Positions 37,462 through 46,081 of a stretch of 64,000 nucleotides of DNA are shown here, in pieces (positions within the stretch are counted from its first letter, which is position 1; each line of letters opens with the position of its first letter). The stretch is from positions 992,001-1,056,000 of the forward strand of contig OZ244154.1 of assembly GCA_965216335.1 (NCBI GenBank), given 5' to 3'. The notes under the pieces are model-generated. The model ran no database searches. It saw nothing but the letters and a program-made list of their open reading frames with translations, and was not told the origin of the DNA. Both the position numbers and the translations under genes were made by a program. Origin of the DNA: JAHEJE01 sp965216335 (GTDB lineage Bacteria; Pseudomonadota; Alphaproteobacteria; Rhizobiales; Aestuariivirgaceae).

Positions 37462-37596
37462 ACCCGTCTTGCCATTCAGATTTGATTGGAGCCGGCGTCC
37501 GATCTAATGGGCTGCATCGGCTAATTTGACTCATGTTCAACTGCTGCGAACAGTGATTCATGTCGTTTCGGTGGAACCCGATAGGACATCACGATC

Positions 37597-37928
37597 ATGG
37601 CAGCAAAAACCTACATCGTCGAGCTTGCGGTAGCTGAGCGCGAACGGCTGAATGCTCTTATATCCAAAGGCCGGGCGCCGGCAAAGACGATCTTCAAGGC
37701 GCGCATCCTGTTGAAGGCGAACCAAGGCGAATTTGGCCCGGGCTGGCCGGACGCGCAAATCATCGATGCGCTCGACACCAACCGGACCATGGTGTCGCGT
37801 ATACGCAAGAAGCTGGTGACCGAGGGGCTCGAAGCGGTGTTTTCCCGCAAGCAGCGGAAAACGCCGCCAGTGGCGCCTATTTTCGATGGCGAGGCTGAAG
37901 CCCGGTTGATCGCGCTGGCCTGCTCTAA
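37597..37928 (+). pseudogene. IS630-family transposase (outer), N-terminal part
   Basis: Encodes the N-terminal helix-turn-helix of an IS630-type transposase (LAVAERERLNALISKGRAPAK..., then DAQIIDALDTNRTMVSRIRKKLVTEG). The reading frame is interrupted at 37929 by insertion of another IS630-family element. The continuation KPPEGHARWTIRLLAEHVV resumes at 39098. This outer copy is dead. Confidence 0.88.
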
Positions 37929-37940
37929 TACGCACGGCAT

Positions 37941-38411
37941 TTAGGGCTGACCCATGGTTGCCCATTTCCTTGTTCCGACTGAGGTTATGGTTTGTGGCTG
38001 GGCAAGAAGCCTGTTCCATGCATCGCAGCCTGCATCGAGAATAGCGTTGTAGTCTGCAAAGACGCGGGCTGAGAGCCAATTCTGACGGATGTATCGCCAG
38101 ATGTCTTCAACCGGGTTGAGCTCCGGCGACTTGGACGGCAGTAGGATGATGGTGATGTTATGCGGCACGTTGAGTTTGCTGGTCGTGTGCCATCCGGCCC
38201 GGTCCATCAGCACGACGGCATGGGCGCCGGAGGCCACGGTATCGCTGACTGCCTCAAGATGTAGTTGCATGGCATGAGTATTGGCTCTGGGCATCATGAT
38301 GGCGGCCCCGGTGCCGCGGGCCGGGCAGATGGCGCCGAACAGATAGGCCGATTTATAGCGCTGGTCGGCAGGTTGACAGGGTCTGGTCCCCTTGCGTGCC
38401 CACACTCGCAC
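37941..38411 (-). CDS. IS630-family transposase, DDE part (orfB)
   Basis: The C-terminal catalytic part of the inner transposase. Within the frame, the acidic triad is visible as WWQDEARIGQ (upstream of the first possible start, reached only by frameshift), LMDRAGWH and NPVEDIWRYIR. The frame is open from the slippery A7 run at 38515-38521 downward, so the protein is probably made as an orfA-orfB fusion. The 156 residues listed begin at an internal GTG that may not be used. Confidence 0.82.
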   Translation of the reverse strand: MRVWARKGTRPCQPADQRYKSAYLFGAICPARGTGAAIMMPRANTHAMQLHLEAVSDTVASGAHAVVLMDRAGWHTTSKLNVPHNITIILLPSKSPELNPVEDIWRYIRQNWLSARVFADYNAILDAGCDAWNRLLAQPQTITSVGTRKWATMGQP

Positions 38412-38485
38412 AAGGTTGTTCTTCTGGCCGATGCGCGCTTCGTCTTGCCACCACAGCTCGACCGGCGTGCCTTGCGGCAGGTCGG

Positions 38486-39043
38486 CTATGTGGGCGGCAA
38501 GGGTGCGCTGGAAGTTTTTTTGAATGCATCGATAACGGCGCTGTCCTGCTCAGGATGCTGCGGTCGGGCGCTCATGTGGGAGAACCCAAGCTCGGTCAGA
38601 AGCCGCGAGATCGAACGCTCGGCATAGACGACGCCGAAACGCTCCTCGATAACCCGCGCAAGATCGACCCGCCGCCAGCGGATCACGCCATCGGTTTCCA
38701 GATCCGGCCCGGTCTCAATGATCTGTGATAGTTCGCGCATCTGCTCATCGCTCAGCCAACGCTGCCGGCCCGGCGGCATGCGGTCATACAGCCCGTCCGG
38801 GCCTTCGGCGTTGAACCGGTGCACCCAATCGCGAAGCGTCTGACGATCCATCCCGCCAACCCTGGCCGCATCGGCCCGGCTGGCGCCTTCATACACCGCT
38901 GCTATCGACAACAGCCGACGGCTCTGGCTGACATCCTTGCTGGCCTTGGCCAAGCCCCGGCAGGCGCCGGCATCGTAGTCGTCACGAAGTGAAATCCCAA
39001 TTCTCGGCATGGCAAATCCTCCCTTGCCAACCCTATGAATCAT
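38486..39043 (-). CDS. IS630-family transposase, DNA-binding part (orfA)
   Basis: A 185-residue N-terminal part with helix-turn-helix segments (ADAARVGGMDRQTLRDWVHRF and a second winged region RVIEERFGVVYAERSISRLL). In the zero frame it ends just after FKKTSSAPLPPT. A -1 shift at the preceding A7 run joins it to the catalytic frame as FKKNFQRTLAAH. The apparent shortness is therefore likely programmed rather than damage. Confidence 0.82.
   Translation of the reverse strand: MIHRVGKGGFAMPRIGISLRDDYDAGACRGLAKASKDVSQSRRLLSIAAVYEGASRADAARVGGMDRQTLRDWVHRFNAEGPDGLYDRMPPGRQRWLSDEQMRELSQIIETGPDLETDGVIRWRRVDLARVIEERFGVVYAERSISRLLTELGFSHMSARPQHPEQDSAVIDAFKKTSSAPLPPT
38515..38521 (-). other. Slippery A7 site for -1 frameshift
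   Basis: On the coding strand, TTC AAA AAA ACT provides a run of seven A residues at the junction of orfA and orfB. Slipping back one base restores the continuous IS630 transposase sequence. Confidence 0.7.
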
Positions 39044-39095
39044 TCCTCAACTGATTTGGGAATCCAAAAAGAGTCAAACCTCACTGCCGTGCGTA

Positions 39096-39737
39096 TAAGC
39101 CGCCGGAAGGCCATGCGCGCTGGACCATCCGCCTGCTTGCCGAGCACGTGGTTGCGCGGGAGATCGTGCCGGCGGCACACTTCAATACGGTCGGCCGCGC
39201 GCTTAAAAAAGCGCTCTCAAACCGCAACTGAGCGACTATTGGGTGATCCCGCCGAAAGCCAACGCGGCCTTTGTCGCTGCGATGGAGGATGTGCTCGATG
39301 TCTACACCCGGCCGCACGATCCGGCCCGGCCGCTGGTCTGTCTCGATGAAACGAGCAAGCAATTTATCGCCGAGACGCGAACGCCTCAACCGATGCAGCC
39401 GGGACAACCGGCGCACCACGACTACGAGTACAGGCGCAACGGCACGGCCAATCTGTTTATGCTGTTCGCGCCGCTCGAAGGCTGGCGCCATGTCGAGGTC
39501 ACCGACCGGCGCACCGCGGTCGATTATGCGAAGATCCTGCGCGATCTCAGCGACATCCACTTGCCCGAAGCAGAGAAAATTGTGCTCGTTCAGGACAATC
39601 TCAATACGCACAGGCCGGCGTCGCTGTACGAAGCATTCGCCCCGGCCGAGGCGCGCCGACTCATCAACCGGTTCGAGTGGCATTATAGCCCCAAGCACGG
39701 CAGTTGGCTGAACCTGGCCGAGTCCGAATTGGCCGTG
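39096..39737 (+). pseudogene. IS630-family transposase (outer), catalytic part
   Basis: Resumes the outer transposase after the inner element: KPPEGHARWTIRLLAEHVV, then a frameshift near 39226 (ALSNR / LSDYWVIPPKAN). The DDE domain follows with LVCLDETSKQF, VLVQDNLNTH and LNLAESELAVL. The end is cut at about 39737, where sequence of an IS481-type element begins on the other strand. The copy is thus inactivated three ways: nested insertion, frameshift and 3' truncation. Confidence 0.85.
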
Positions 39738-39885
39738 CTCGTCGGCAAGCTGCCCGATCGTAGCCGTCGATCGCTGTATTGCTGCTCTGACGGCGTGAGT
39801 GGTCGTGGCGCTGCCGTGTAGTATCTGTCCCATAGAGCCTCCTTGAGTGATGGAAGATCGTTTAGACTGATTCCATCACTCCACG
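39738..39885 (-). mobile_element. 5' remnant of an IS481-family element
   Basis: On the minus strand, AAGGAGG precedes an ATG at 39833 starting MGQILHGSATTTHAVRAAIQ, the typical N-terminus of IS481-family transposases. After about 32 codons it runs into antisense of the outer IS630 gene, so only the 5' end survives. A GAGTGATGGAA...TTCCATCACTC inverted repeat lies just upstream. Confidence 0.72.
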
Positions 39886-39954
39886 GGACTGAACACCTAG
39901 AGCGGCTCGTCTGAAGACGGAAGATGGCGTTGCAGTTGGCGTTTGATCTCTAAA

Positions 39955-39987
39955 AGCCTGACCGAAAAGTCCTGAGGTGGTTTGACG
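39955..39987 (+). repeat. 33-bp direct repeat, copy 2
   Basis: An exact copy of the gltX 3' end (35922-35954), placed between the insertion-sequence remnants and a truncated dehydrogenase gene. It is not part of any gene here. Confidence 0.85.
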
Positions 39988-40054
39988 GACCATCTTTGAT
40001 TGAGGCAATCTTTGTCTCGTATGTTGGAATATATTGCTTTCTTGGTCTGTTTGA

Positions 40055-40663
40055 ATCGCGGCGGAAGGCGACCACATGGTGAGAGGCGGCAAATGGACCA
40101 GCTGGAGCCCGTCGTTCATGGTCGGTACCCAGGTCACCGGCAAGACCGTCGGCATCATCGGCATGGGACGGGTCGGCCAGGTGATGGCCGAACGCTGCCG
40201 CGGTTTCGGCATGACGGTGCACTATCACAACCGCACCCGGTTGCCCCCAGACAGGGAAAAGGGCGCGGTCTACCATGACACGCTGGACACCTTGTTGCCG
40301 GTGTCGCAGTTCCTGTCCCTGCACTGCCCGTCAACGCCGCAATCAGCCGGCATGATCAATGCCGAACGCCTAGCCCAACTGCCCCAAGGCGCCATCCTGG
40401 TCAACACCGCACGCGGCGCGCTGGTAGTCGAGGATGATCTGATCTCCACGCTCAAGTCCGGGCAGGCGGCGGCGGCTGGGCTCGACTGCTTTGCCGCCGA
40501 ACCGGGCGGCAATCCGGATTTCGCCCGGTTCGGCAACGTCTTCATGCTGCTCCACATCGGCAGCGCCACCCGCGAAACCCGCGACGCCATGGGTTTTCGC
40601 GCCCTTGATAATCTCGATGCCTATTTCGCTGGCCGAGAGCCGGGAGACAGGATTGCCTGCTGA
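40055..40663 (+). pseudogene. 5'-truncated D-2-hydroxyacid dehydrogenase
   Basis: About 200 codons encoding the NAD-binding and C-terminal part of a glyoxylate/hydroxypyruvate-reductase-like dehydrogenase. Landmarks are GKTVGIIGMGRVGQ (nucleotide-binding), LHCPSTPQSAGMI, ILVNTARGALVVEDDL and LLHIGSATRETRDAM (catalytic His region). The N-terminal substrate-binding part (about 110-130 residues) is missing. Upstream is the 33-bp repeat and insertion-sequence debris, so the gene was probably cut by a rearrangement. An ATG at 40076 could still be translated but would lack an active fold. Confidence 0.85.
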
Positions 40664-40736
40664 GGCAATGATTTGCCAATCGCGAGTTCCCGAGACAAGC
40701 GCGCCCCGGTTTCAATCTCCGCAATTGTGAAGCAAG

Positions 40737-40813
40737 CTTAGAGCCCCTGCTCTTCCCCAGCTTCGGGCCTCCCATGCGCCACCTTGGCTCGATACTGTCA
40801 AAAAAGGCTCTAG
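40737..40813. repeat. Degenerate palindromic element at the C45 gene stop
   Basis: The right end (reverse complement CTAGAGCCTTTTTTGACAGT) matches the type 2 terminus of copy 2. The left side is decayed (CTTAGAGCCCC). Its terminal CTAG overlaps the stop codon of the gene at 40810-41781. Confidence 0.75.
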
Positions 40814-41781
40814 TCGGGGATCCTGACGTATCGTTCGCCTTCTTCGAACCGGTCGAGAGACAAGGGCCAGGTTGCGCCAGGCCAGCGCATGTCCAATTCG
40901 CGGCGGCGCGCCCGGTAGACTGCGGTATAGAGGGTGCCGAAACCGGCGGCGAACGCGGTGGAGTACAGCGGCGGCTTGAGGAAGGAGGCAACGAACTTTG
41001 CCTCCGGTTCGACGTGTAGCATGAGGCGTTGCAGCAGGAAGCGTTCGCGCTCGACCGTTGCGGTAAAGCGGGCATGATCGGCCCATTCGACGGCGTCCTG
41101 ATGGTTGGTCGCCACCGGCGCGCGGGTGATAACGGTCGGCCGATCCGGCGCCATCATCGCGGTCAGATAGCGCCGCTCAGCATCCAGAACCGTGACGTTG
41201 TAGCTCATATGGGTCGGTACACGGGATAAGACCTTGCCGGCCTCCTCGGCCGTCGAACAGGTTTGCAGCACGTAGCGCAGGATGAGCGGGACGCCAAAAC
41301 CGACACCGACAACCTGGCGGCCGCCAAAGGTCAGTGATATCACCAAACCGGCATCGTTCATGCCATCGACCAGGCCCCAGAGCCCGTCGCTGGTGCCCAT
41401 GACCGTGCGGCCCTGCCATCTGGTGTGCAGGATGATGCCGTCGGAGGCATGCGGACTGTAGTCGTAATTGCGCACCAGCGTCGGTTCGGCGCCGGGCCAG
41501 ATGGCCTGGGAACAGCCGGACATGTAGGCGGGCGGACAATAGAAACTGAGGAATCGGGCGGCCTTGTCGCTGCCGCCGGCACATTCGCAGACCCGGTCAT
41601 AGAGATCGACCAGCTCCGGCATGTGGGTCTCGATTGCCTTGCGGCTTTCCAGATAGGTCGGACGCGCCTTGATGTCCTGTCGGGTCCACCACCGGCGGTA
41701 TGCCGGCCAATATTCGGCGAACAGGGCCGCCCATTTGGCATCCGGCCCGGCCTCTGAGACTGCGCGCCAGAGAACGTTCAT
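40810..41781 (-). CDS. C45-family autoproteolytic acyltransferase/hydrolase
   Basis: A 323-residue Ntn-type protein related to isopenicillin acyltransferase (peptidase C45). Members cleave themselves before a Cys that becomes the N-terminal nucleophile and then transfer or hydrolyse acyl groups on amides. The likely site is SGCSQAIW with Cys90, followed by VRNYDYSP and the GTSDGLWGLVDGMNDAGL segment typical of the family. It starts 8 nt after the ATP-grasp stop, so the two are cotranscribed. The TAG stop lies inside a CTAG that also ends a palindromic element. The substrate is unknown; an amide or peptide made by the neighbouring ATP-grasp is plausible. Confidence 0.85.
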   Translation of the reverse strand: MNVLWRAVSEAGPDAKWAALFAEYWPAYRRWWTRQDIKARPTYLESRKAIETHMPELVDLYDRVCECAGGSDKAARFLSFYCPPAYMSGCSQAIWPGAEPTLVRNYDYSPHASDGIILHTRWQGRTVMGTSDGLWGLVDGMNDAGLVISLTFGGRQVVGVGFGVPLILRYVLQTCSTAEEAGKVLSRVPTHMSYNVTVLDAERRYLTAMMAPDRPTVITRAPVATNHQDAVEWADHARFTATVERERFLLQRLMLHVEPEAKFVASFLKPPLYSTAFAAGFGTLYTAVYRARRRELDMRWPGATWPLSLDRFEEGERYVRIPD

Positions 41782-41789
41782 CCGGCCGG

Positions 41790-43241
41790 CTACAGGATCT
41801 TGAATGCCGGGTCAGTCAGGCTTTGCGCTGTCGGCAGCGGCCGGGCCCTGAACGCCGACTTGATGCCTTCAATCCACTTCTGCGCCCGGTCGTTGAGTTC
41901 GAAATCCGATGTCATCGAACGTCCGCGGGTCACCAGGATGCCCAGATCGGCACCTTCGTAGCGATAGTCGCCCGGCTTGAGAATGCGCAGGAAGAACGCC
42001 TCGTTTTCGCTTTCGACGGCGCGCCGGTGATAGTCGAAGCGGTCGAAGACCACCTGCCCGTCGTCAAGCAGCCGGTAGATGCCCGATTGCGGCGCCTCGG
42101 TCAGAATGTCGACACTGTCATCGGTGTGCTTGACGACCATCTGCGACCAGCTGTCGATCATCTCCGGGTCGGACCAACGGGCGTTGATCTCATCGACATC
42201 GAGTTTGAACGGCTTCTTTGAGAACTCCAGCAAATGGAACAGAAACAGCGGCGCATCGGCATGGGCGAACGCGGCGTGGTTGGTCATCGACGAGGCGCCG
42301 GTGATGCGCGGGTTGAGTTCGCCGAGCCAGATATCGCCGTTCTTCTTGTCGATCAGGAAGTCGAGCTCGAAATAGCCGCGATAGCCTTCTTCGCGCAGCT
42401 GCTCACCGAACTTGAAGGTGTAGTCGCGTGCCTTCTGACGGGCCTTTTTCGCAAAGGCGGTGGAAAAGATTTCGTTGCCGCACCAGCCGCCGCGATAGGG
42501 TGTCAGTTGCTTGAACCCGACCAGTTCGGTCATCAGCGGCCCGACGATGGTTCCCTGATCGGTCGCACACGCCTCAATGGCCGAGCCGCGGCAATCGATG
42601 CGTTTCATGATCTTGATCTCGCCTTCGCCGACGATCTCGTGCTCATGGCGCCGGAAGTCGGCTTCGGACTTGATGAAGAATGTCGTGTGGCCCGAATCGC
42701 CGAACGCCGATTGCAGCACCAGGTCATGGCCGATCTTCGCGGCATCGCACACCTGGCGCAGATGGTCGTAGCTCTTCACCTCGCTCAGAGTGTTGGGCAC
42801 CGACGGCACGCCGGCTTTGTTGCCGATCCGCACCGTTTCGATCTTGTTGTCGCAGCGCGTCCGCAGCTTCGCCTTGGGGAACCACACTTCGCCGCCCAGT
42901 TCTTTGGCCAACTTTTCCGTTCGCTCGTCGAACATGAGAAACACGAACCTAGGCTTGCCGCCGCGTGATTTGATGAGATCGATCACCTCCTTGTGCTGCA
43001 GGAGATAGTTGTTGATGTCCTCAATCGACTGGAACTCCGGGTGCGGCATCTCGCTTGGGCAGAACACATTCGGATGGCGGCCATCGTAGCAGTCGATGTA
43101 GCAGATATACTTGAAGTTCTTGCACCACTCATCAAGGCCGAGCAGGTTGAAGTTGGTCGCAGAGACGAAATAAATCGGCTGCTCGTTGCGATGAAAGAAC
43201 CGCCGGATCTCCGAGATGTTCTGCAGTGGTTTCTTTGGCAT
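41790..43241 (-). CDS. ATP-grasp domain protein
   Basis: A 483-residue cytoplasmic protein with an ATP-grasp fold, the class of carboxylate-amine/thiol ligases that includes biotin carboxylase. Visible elements are an ATP-binding Lys region (LVLQSAFGDSGHTTFFI, with a Ser/Gly loop), FELDFLIDK and WLGELNPRITGASSMTN, which supplies the Mg-binding Glu/Asn. The N-terminal 120 residues include FVSATNFNLLGLDEWCKNF. It is often called biotin carboxylase in databases, but no biotin-carrier or transcarboxylase partner is present. Tight spacing to decarboxylase (22 nt) and C45 (8 nt) genes suggests it ligates an amine product. AGGGAG precedes the ATG. Confidence 0.85.
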   Translation of the reverse strand: MPKKPLQNISEIRRFFHRNEQPIYFVSATNFNLLGLDEWCKNFKYICYIDCYDGRHPNVFCPSEMPHPEFQSIEDINNYLLQHKEVIDLIKSRGGKPRFVFLMFDERTEKLAKELGGEVWFPKAKLRTRCDNKIETVRIGNKAGVPSVPNTLSEVKSYDHLRQVCDAAKIGHDLVLQSAFGDSGHTTFFIKSEADFRRHEHEIVGEGEIKIMKRIDCRGSAIEACATDQGTIVGPLMTELVGFKQLTPYRGGWCGNEIFSTAFAKKARQKARDYTFKFGEQLREEGYRGYFELDFLIDKKNGDIWLGELNPRITGASSMTNHAAFAHADAPLFLFHLLEFSKKPFKLDVDEINARWSDPEMIDSWSQMVVKHTDDSVDILTEAPQSGIYRLLDDGQVVFDRFDYHRRAVESENEAFFLRILKPGDYRYEGADLGILVTRGRSMTSDFELNDRAQKWIEGIKSAFRARPLPTAQSLTDPAFKIL

Positions 43242-43263
43242 TATCGTCTCCCTGTCGTGATGT

Positions 43264-45993
43264 TTATTCTGCGGCCAGAGTCATCTGGCCTGTCGCGTGG
43301 CGCTTGAGCGCGTCCGGCGTGAAGATGCGCAGACCCAGGTCGGGCCGGTAGCCGTGGATCTCCGAAACATCGAGCGCGCGCATGAAGGATAGGATCTCCT
43401 CAGAGATCACCTGACCGGGAACCAGGATCGGAAAGCCTGGCGGATAGGGGATGATGAACGATGCCGATACCAGGTCCTTCGACTTCCCGCGCTCGATGTC
43501 GTTGAGATAGAGATAGTCGCAGTTGTCTTCATCGTAGCTGAGGAAGAACGCCGCACGCATATCGCCCTCAGGCGTCTCGGCGTCGCTTCGGAAGGCGTCG
43601 TGGAACCGGCTGAAATCGGGCAGCGGCGGCAGGTCTTCGGTCAGGCTCTTGACCCGGCGCTCAAAGCCCAGCTTCTCCATCCGCGAGGCATCGTCGAGCA
43701 GGTCGTCGAGGCTCTCTGCGACCTTCACCAGCACCTCAATGAGATAGGCGACCGAGGATCGCGTTGTGCCGATATTGGTCATGAACAGCACAGTGTTTCG
43801 CGACGTCTTGTTGATCTGGATGCCGTACTGGTCCATCAGGATCTTGTTCTTGAAGGTATCGCCATCCCAGCCGGTCCCGCCGACCAGTAAGGTTACCCGG
43901 GTCGCATCGAGCACGAACTCATCGTTCGCCCAGGACTCCCAGATGTCGTTCCAGCCCTGTTCCGAGTCGTAGTAGGATTGGATGCCGCTTTCGCGGAATT
44001 CGGCCGGTATCATGTCGCCGGCGGTCAGCACCCTGAAATATTTCTGCAGCTTCGGGTGGGTCGCAACCGCGCGGCGCAGCGACATCGCCGCCTCGACCTG
44101 GCGCTGCACGAACTCGAAGCCTTCCAACTCCACCTGGCGCCGGCCGACATCGAGACTGGCGATGATCTGATAGTTCGGAGATGTCGATGTGTGCGTCATG
44201 TAGGCTTCCTGGAACGCCTGTTCGACCTCGCCCTTGAAATCCTGATCGTGCACATGGATCATTGAACCCTGGCGCAGCGACGTCAGCGTCTTGTGCGTTG
44301 ACTGGGTCGTGTAGAGCCGCACCCGGGCGTGCGGCGGCGGCACCAGGCGGGTTTTGATCAGCGTCTCGTCATCAGCGTCCTTGAGCGCCTCCTGCTGGGC
44401 CGCGTAGGCCTCGGCGCAGGCCGGGCTTGCGATCCGGCCTCGGAGCACATCGGCGGCGTGCATCGCCGTGCGCTGCCGGTAGGTCGGGCCGAACCGGGCA
44501 AAGGCGAACCATGCCTCGTCCCACAGGAAGACCAGATCCGGCTTCAGCGCCAGACATTCCTCCATCACCCGCTCGACGTTGTAGACGATGCCGTCAAACG
44601 TGCAGTTGGTCAGCAACAGCATGCGGACCCGATCGAGCTTGCCGGCGGCCTTGAGCCGCAAGAGCTGGCGCTTGATCTCCTTCAGCGGCACCGCGCCGTA
44701 CATGGAAAACTCGTGCAGCGGATAACTGTCGAGATAGACCACCTGGGCACCGGCCAGCACCATGCCGTAATGGTGCGACTTATGACAGTCGCGGTCGACG
44801 AGCACGATATCGCCAGGCTGCACCAGCGCCTGAACTACGATTTTGTTGCATGTCGAGGTGCCGTTGGTGGCAAAGAATGTCTGCTTCGACCCGAAGGCCC
44901 GGGCGGCAAGCGTTTGTGCTTCCTTGATCGGACCCTGCGGTTCCAGCAGGCTGTCGAGACCGCCCGAGGTGGCCGAGGTTTCGGCAAGAAAGATGTTGGG
45001 GCCGTAGAAAGCGCCCATGTCCTGTATCCAGTGCGAACGCGAGATCGACTTGCCGCGGCTGATCGGCAGCGCATGGAACACGCCGGTCGGCTGCTTGGAG
45101 TAGTCCTTCAGGGCGGTGAAAAACGGTGTCTTGAAGCGTGCCTGCACGCCGCGCAGGATATTCAGGTGCAGCTCGAGGAAATCTTCCTGATTGTAGAACA
45201 CCCTGCGGCAGAGCCCGAGATCGAGCCCGGCGATCGTCTCGACCGAGCGATCGGTGATCAGGTAGGTGTCAAGTTCCGGCCGCACCTTGGCAATCAGGCG
45301 GCACAGCTCCGGGCCATATTCTTCGGGGCGGAAAGCATCGACATCCTCGTCATCGCCGACACGGTTGAGGTAGCGCGTGAGTATCGTCAGTTCGTTGTGC
45401 GACTTCAGCGTCAGCCCGGGCCGCACCACCACGGCCTGGATGTTGTGATTGAACAGGATGCCAATCAACGCGTCCTCAAGGCTCGGCACGACCACCGGTT
45501 CATAGAAAAACGGATCTTCGCCGCGCCGCGTCTGGTGCATGGATGTTCTGAGCCAGCGTTCCTGATGCTCGTTGAGCTGGTCGACGACGAGGATCTCGAA
45601 ATAGGGCTTCGACAGGGCCCGTGCCTCCGGCGACAGCAGCGCCTCGTCCTCGAATTCGTCGTTCTCAGCCTCGTCACGCTCGAGCGGAATGTGCCTGCGC
45701 CGATAGGCGCCCGACGTCAGCGCGCGCAGGATCCGTCCGACGGAAAAAGCCAGATCGTCGTAGCTCTTGTTGGTGAACTGGCGCCGGAGATGCTCGAACG
45801 CCGATCTGCCGGGAAACGCCCAGTAGGACTCGATCGGCGACAGCGCCTCGAACAGTTCGTTGATCTGCTGCAACTGCTTCTTTGTCGGGTGTCGCGAAGG
45901 AGTACGCACCAGCGCGCCGGTCAGGTCACGTAGCGAACTCCAGCGGTCGGATCGCAGTTGCACTGCACTGTAATAATCGCTCATCGACTTCAT
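43264..45993 (-). CDS. PLP-dependent Orn/Lys/Arg-type decarboxylase
   Basis: A 909-residue fold-type I decarboxylase, longer than the usual 710-760 of inducible lysine/arginine decarboxylases. The extra sequence is in the N-terminal part and includes an acidic stretch. The PLP-binding Lys lies in TQSTHKTLTSLRQGSM; ATNGTSTCNKIV and LLLTNCTFDGIVYNVE match the cofactor-binding core. It would form a diamine or agmatine from a basic amino acid. The ATG at 45993 is chosen because GGGAGG lies upstream; a longer reading to 46026 is less likely. It is in line with nitrilase (upstream), ATP-grasp and C45 genes. Confidence 0.88.
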   Translation of the reverse strand: MKSMSDYYSAVQLRSDRWSSLRDLTGALVRTPSRHPTKKQLQQINELFEALSPIESYWAFPGRSAFEHLRRQFTNKSYDDLAFSVGRILRALTSGAYRRRHIPLERDEAENDEFEDEALLSPEARALSKPYFEILVVDQLNEHQERWLRTSMHQTRRGEDPFFYEPVVVPSLEDALIGILFNHNIQAVVVRPGLTLKSHNELTILTRYLNRVGDDEDVDAFRPEEYGPELCRLIAKVRPELDTYLITDRSVETIAGLDLGLCRRVFYNQEDFLELHLNILRGVQARFKTPFFTALKDYSKQPTGVFHALPISRGKSISRSHWIQDMGAFYGPNIFLAETSATSGGLDSLLEPQGPIKEAQTLAARAFGSKQTFFATNGTSTCNKIVVQALVQPGDIVLVDRDCHKSHHYGMVLAGAQVVYLDSYPLHEFSMYGAVPLKEIKRQLLRLKAAGKLDRVRMLLLTNCTFDGIVYNVERVMEECLALKPDLVFLWDEAWFAFARFGPTYRQRTAMHAADVLRGRIASPACAEAYAAQQEALKDADDETLIKTRLVPPPHARVRLYTTQSTHKTLTSLRQGSMIHVHDQDFKGEVEQAFQEAYMTHTSTSPNYQIIASLDVGRRQVELEGFEFVQRQVEAAMSLRRAVATHPKLQKYFRVLTAGDMIPAEFRESGIQSYYDSEQGWNDIWESWANDEFVLDATRVTLLVGGTGWDGDTFKNKILMDQYGIQINKTSRNTVLFMTNIGTTRSSVAYLIEVLVKVAESLDDLLDDASRMEKLGFERRVKSLTEDLPPLPDFSRFHDAFRSDAETPEGDMRAAFFLSYDEDNCDYLYLNDIERGKSKDLVSASFIIPYPPGFPILVPGQVISEEILSFMRALDVSEIHGYRPDLGLRIFTPDALKRHATGQMTLAAE

Positions 45994-46081
45994 GTGCCGG
46001 TTCCTCCCTTCTCTTGCACAGAGCAAGACCGGCCAGGTGCGCCTTGGTTCGCGAACCTCTTATTGTGTTTCCCGGTTCTGC

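Larger units (their letters stand above)
37929..39095. mobile_element. Inner IS630-family insertion sequence (1167 bp)
   Basis: Ends are TACGCACGGCA (37929-37939) and its exact reverse complement TGCCGTGCGTA (39085-39095); weaker similarity extends the inverted repeat to about 25 bp. TAA flanks both sides, which includes the TA duplicated by IS630 elements. It carries two overlapping minus-strand frames joined by a likely -1 frameshift and sits inside an older IS630 copy. Confidence 0.9.

Noticed and set aside
41790..43241. Reading the ATP-grasp protein as a biotin carboxylase of fatty-acid synthesis
   Set aside because: No biotin carrier or transcarboxylase gene is present, and the neighbours are decarboxylase, C45 and nitrilase; only the ATP-grasp fold itself is supported.
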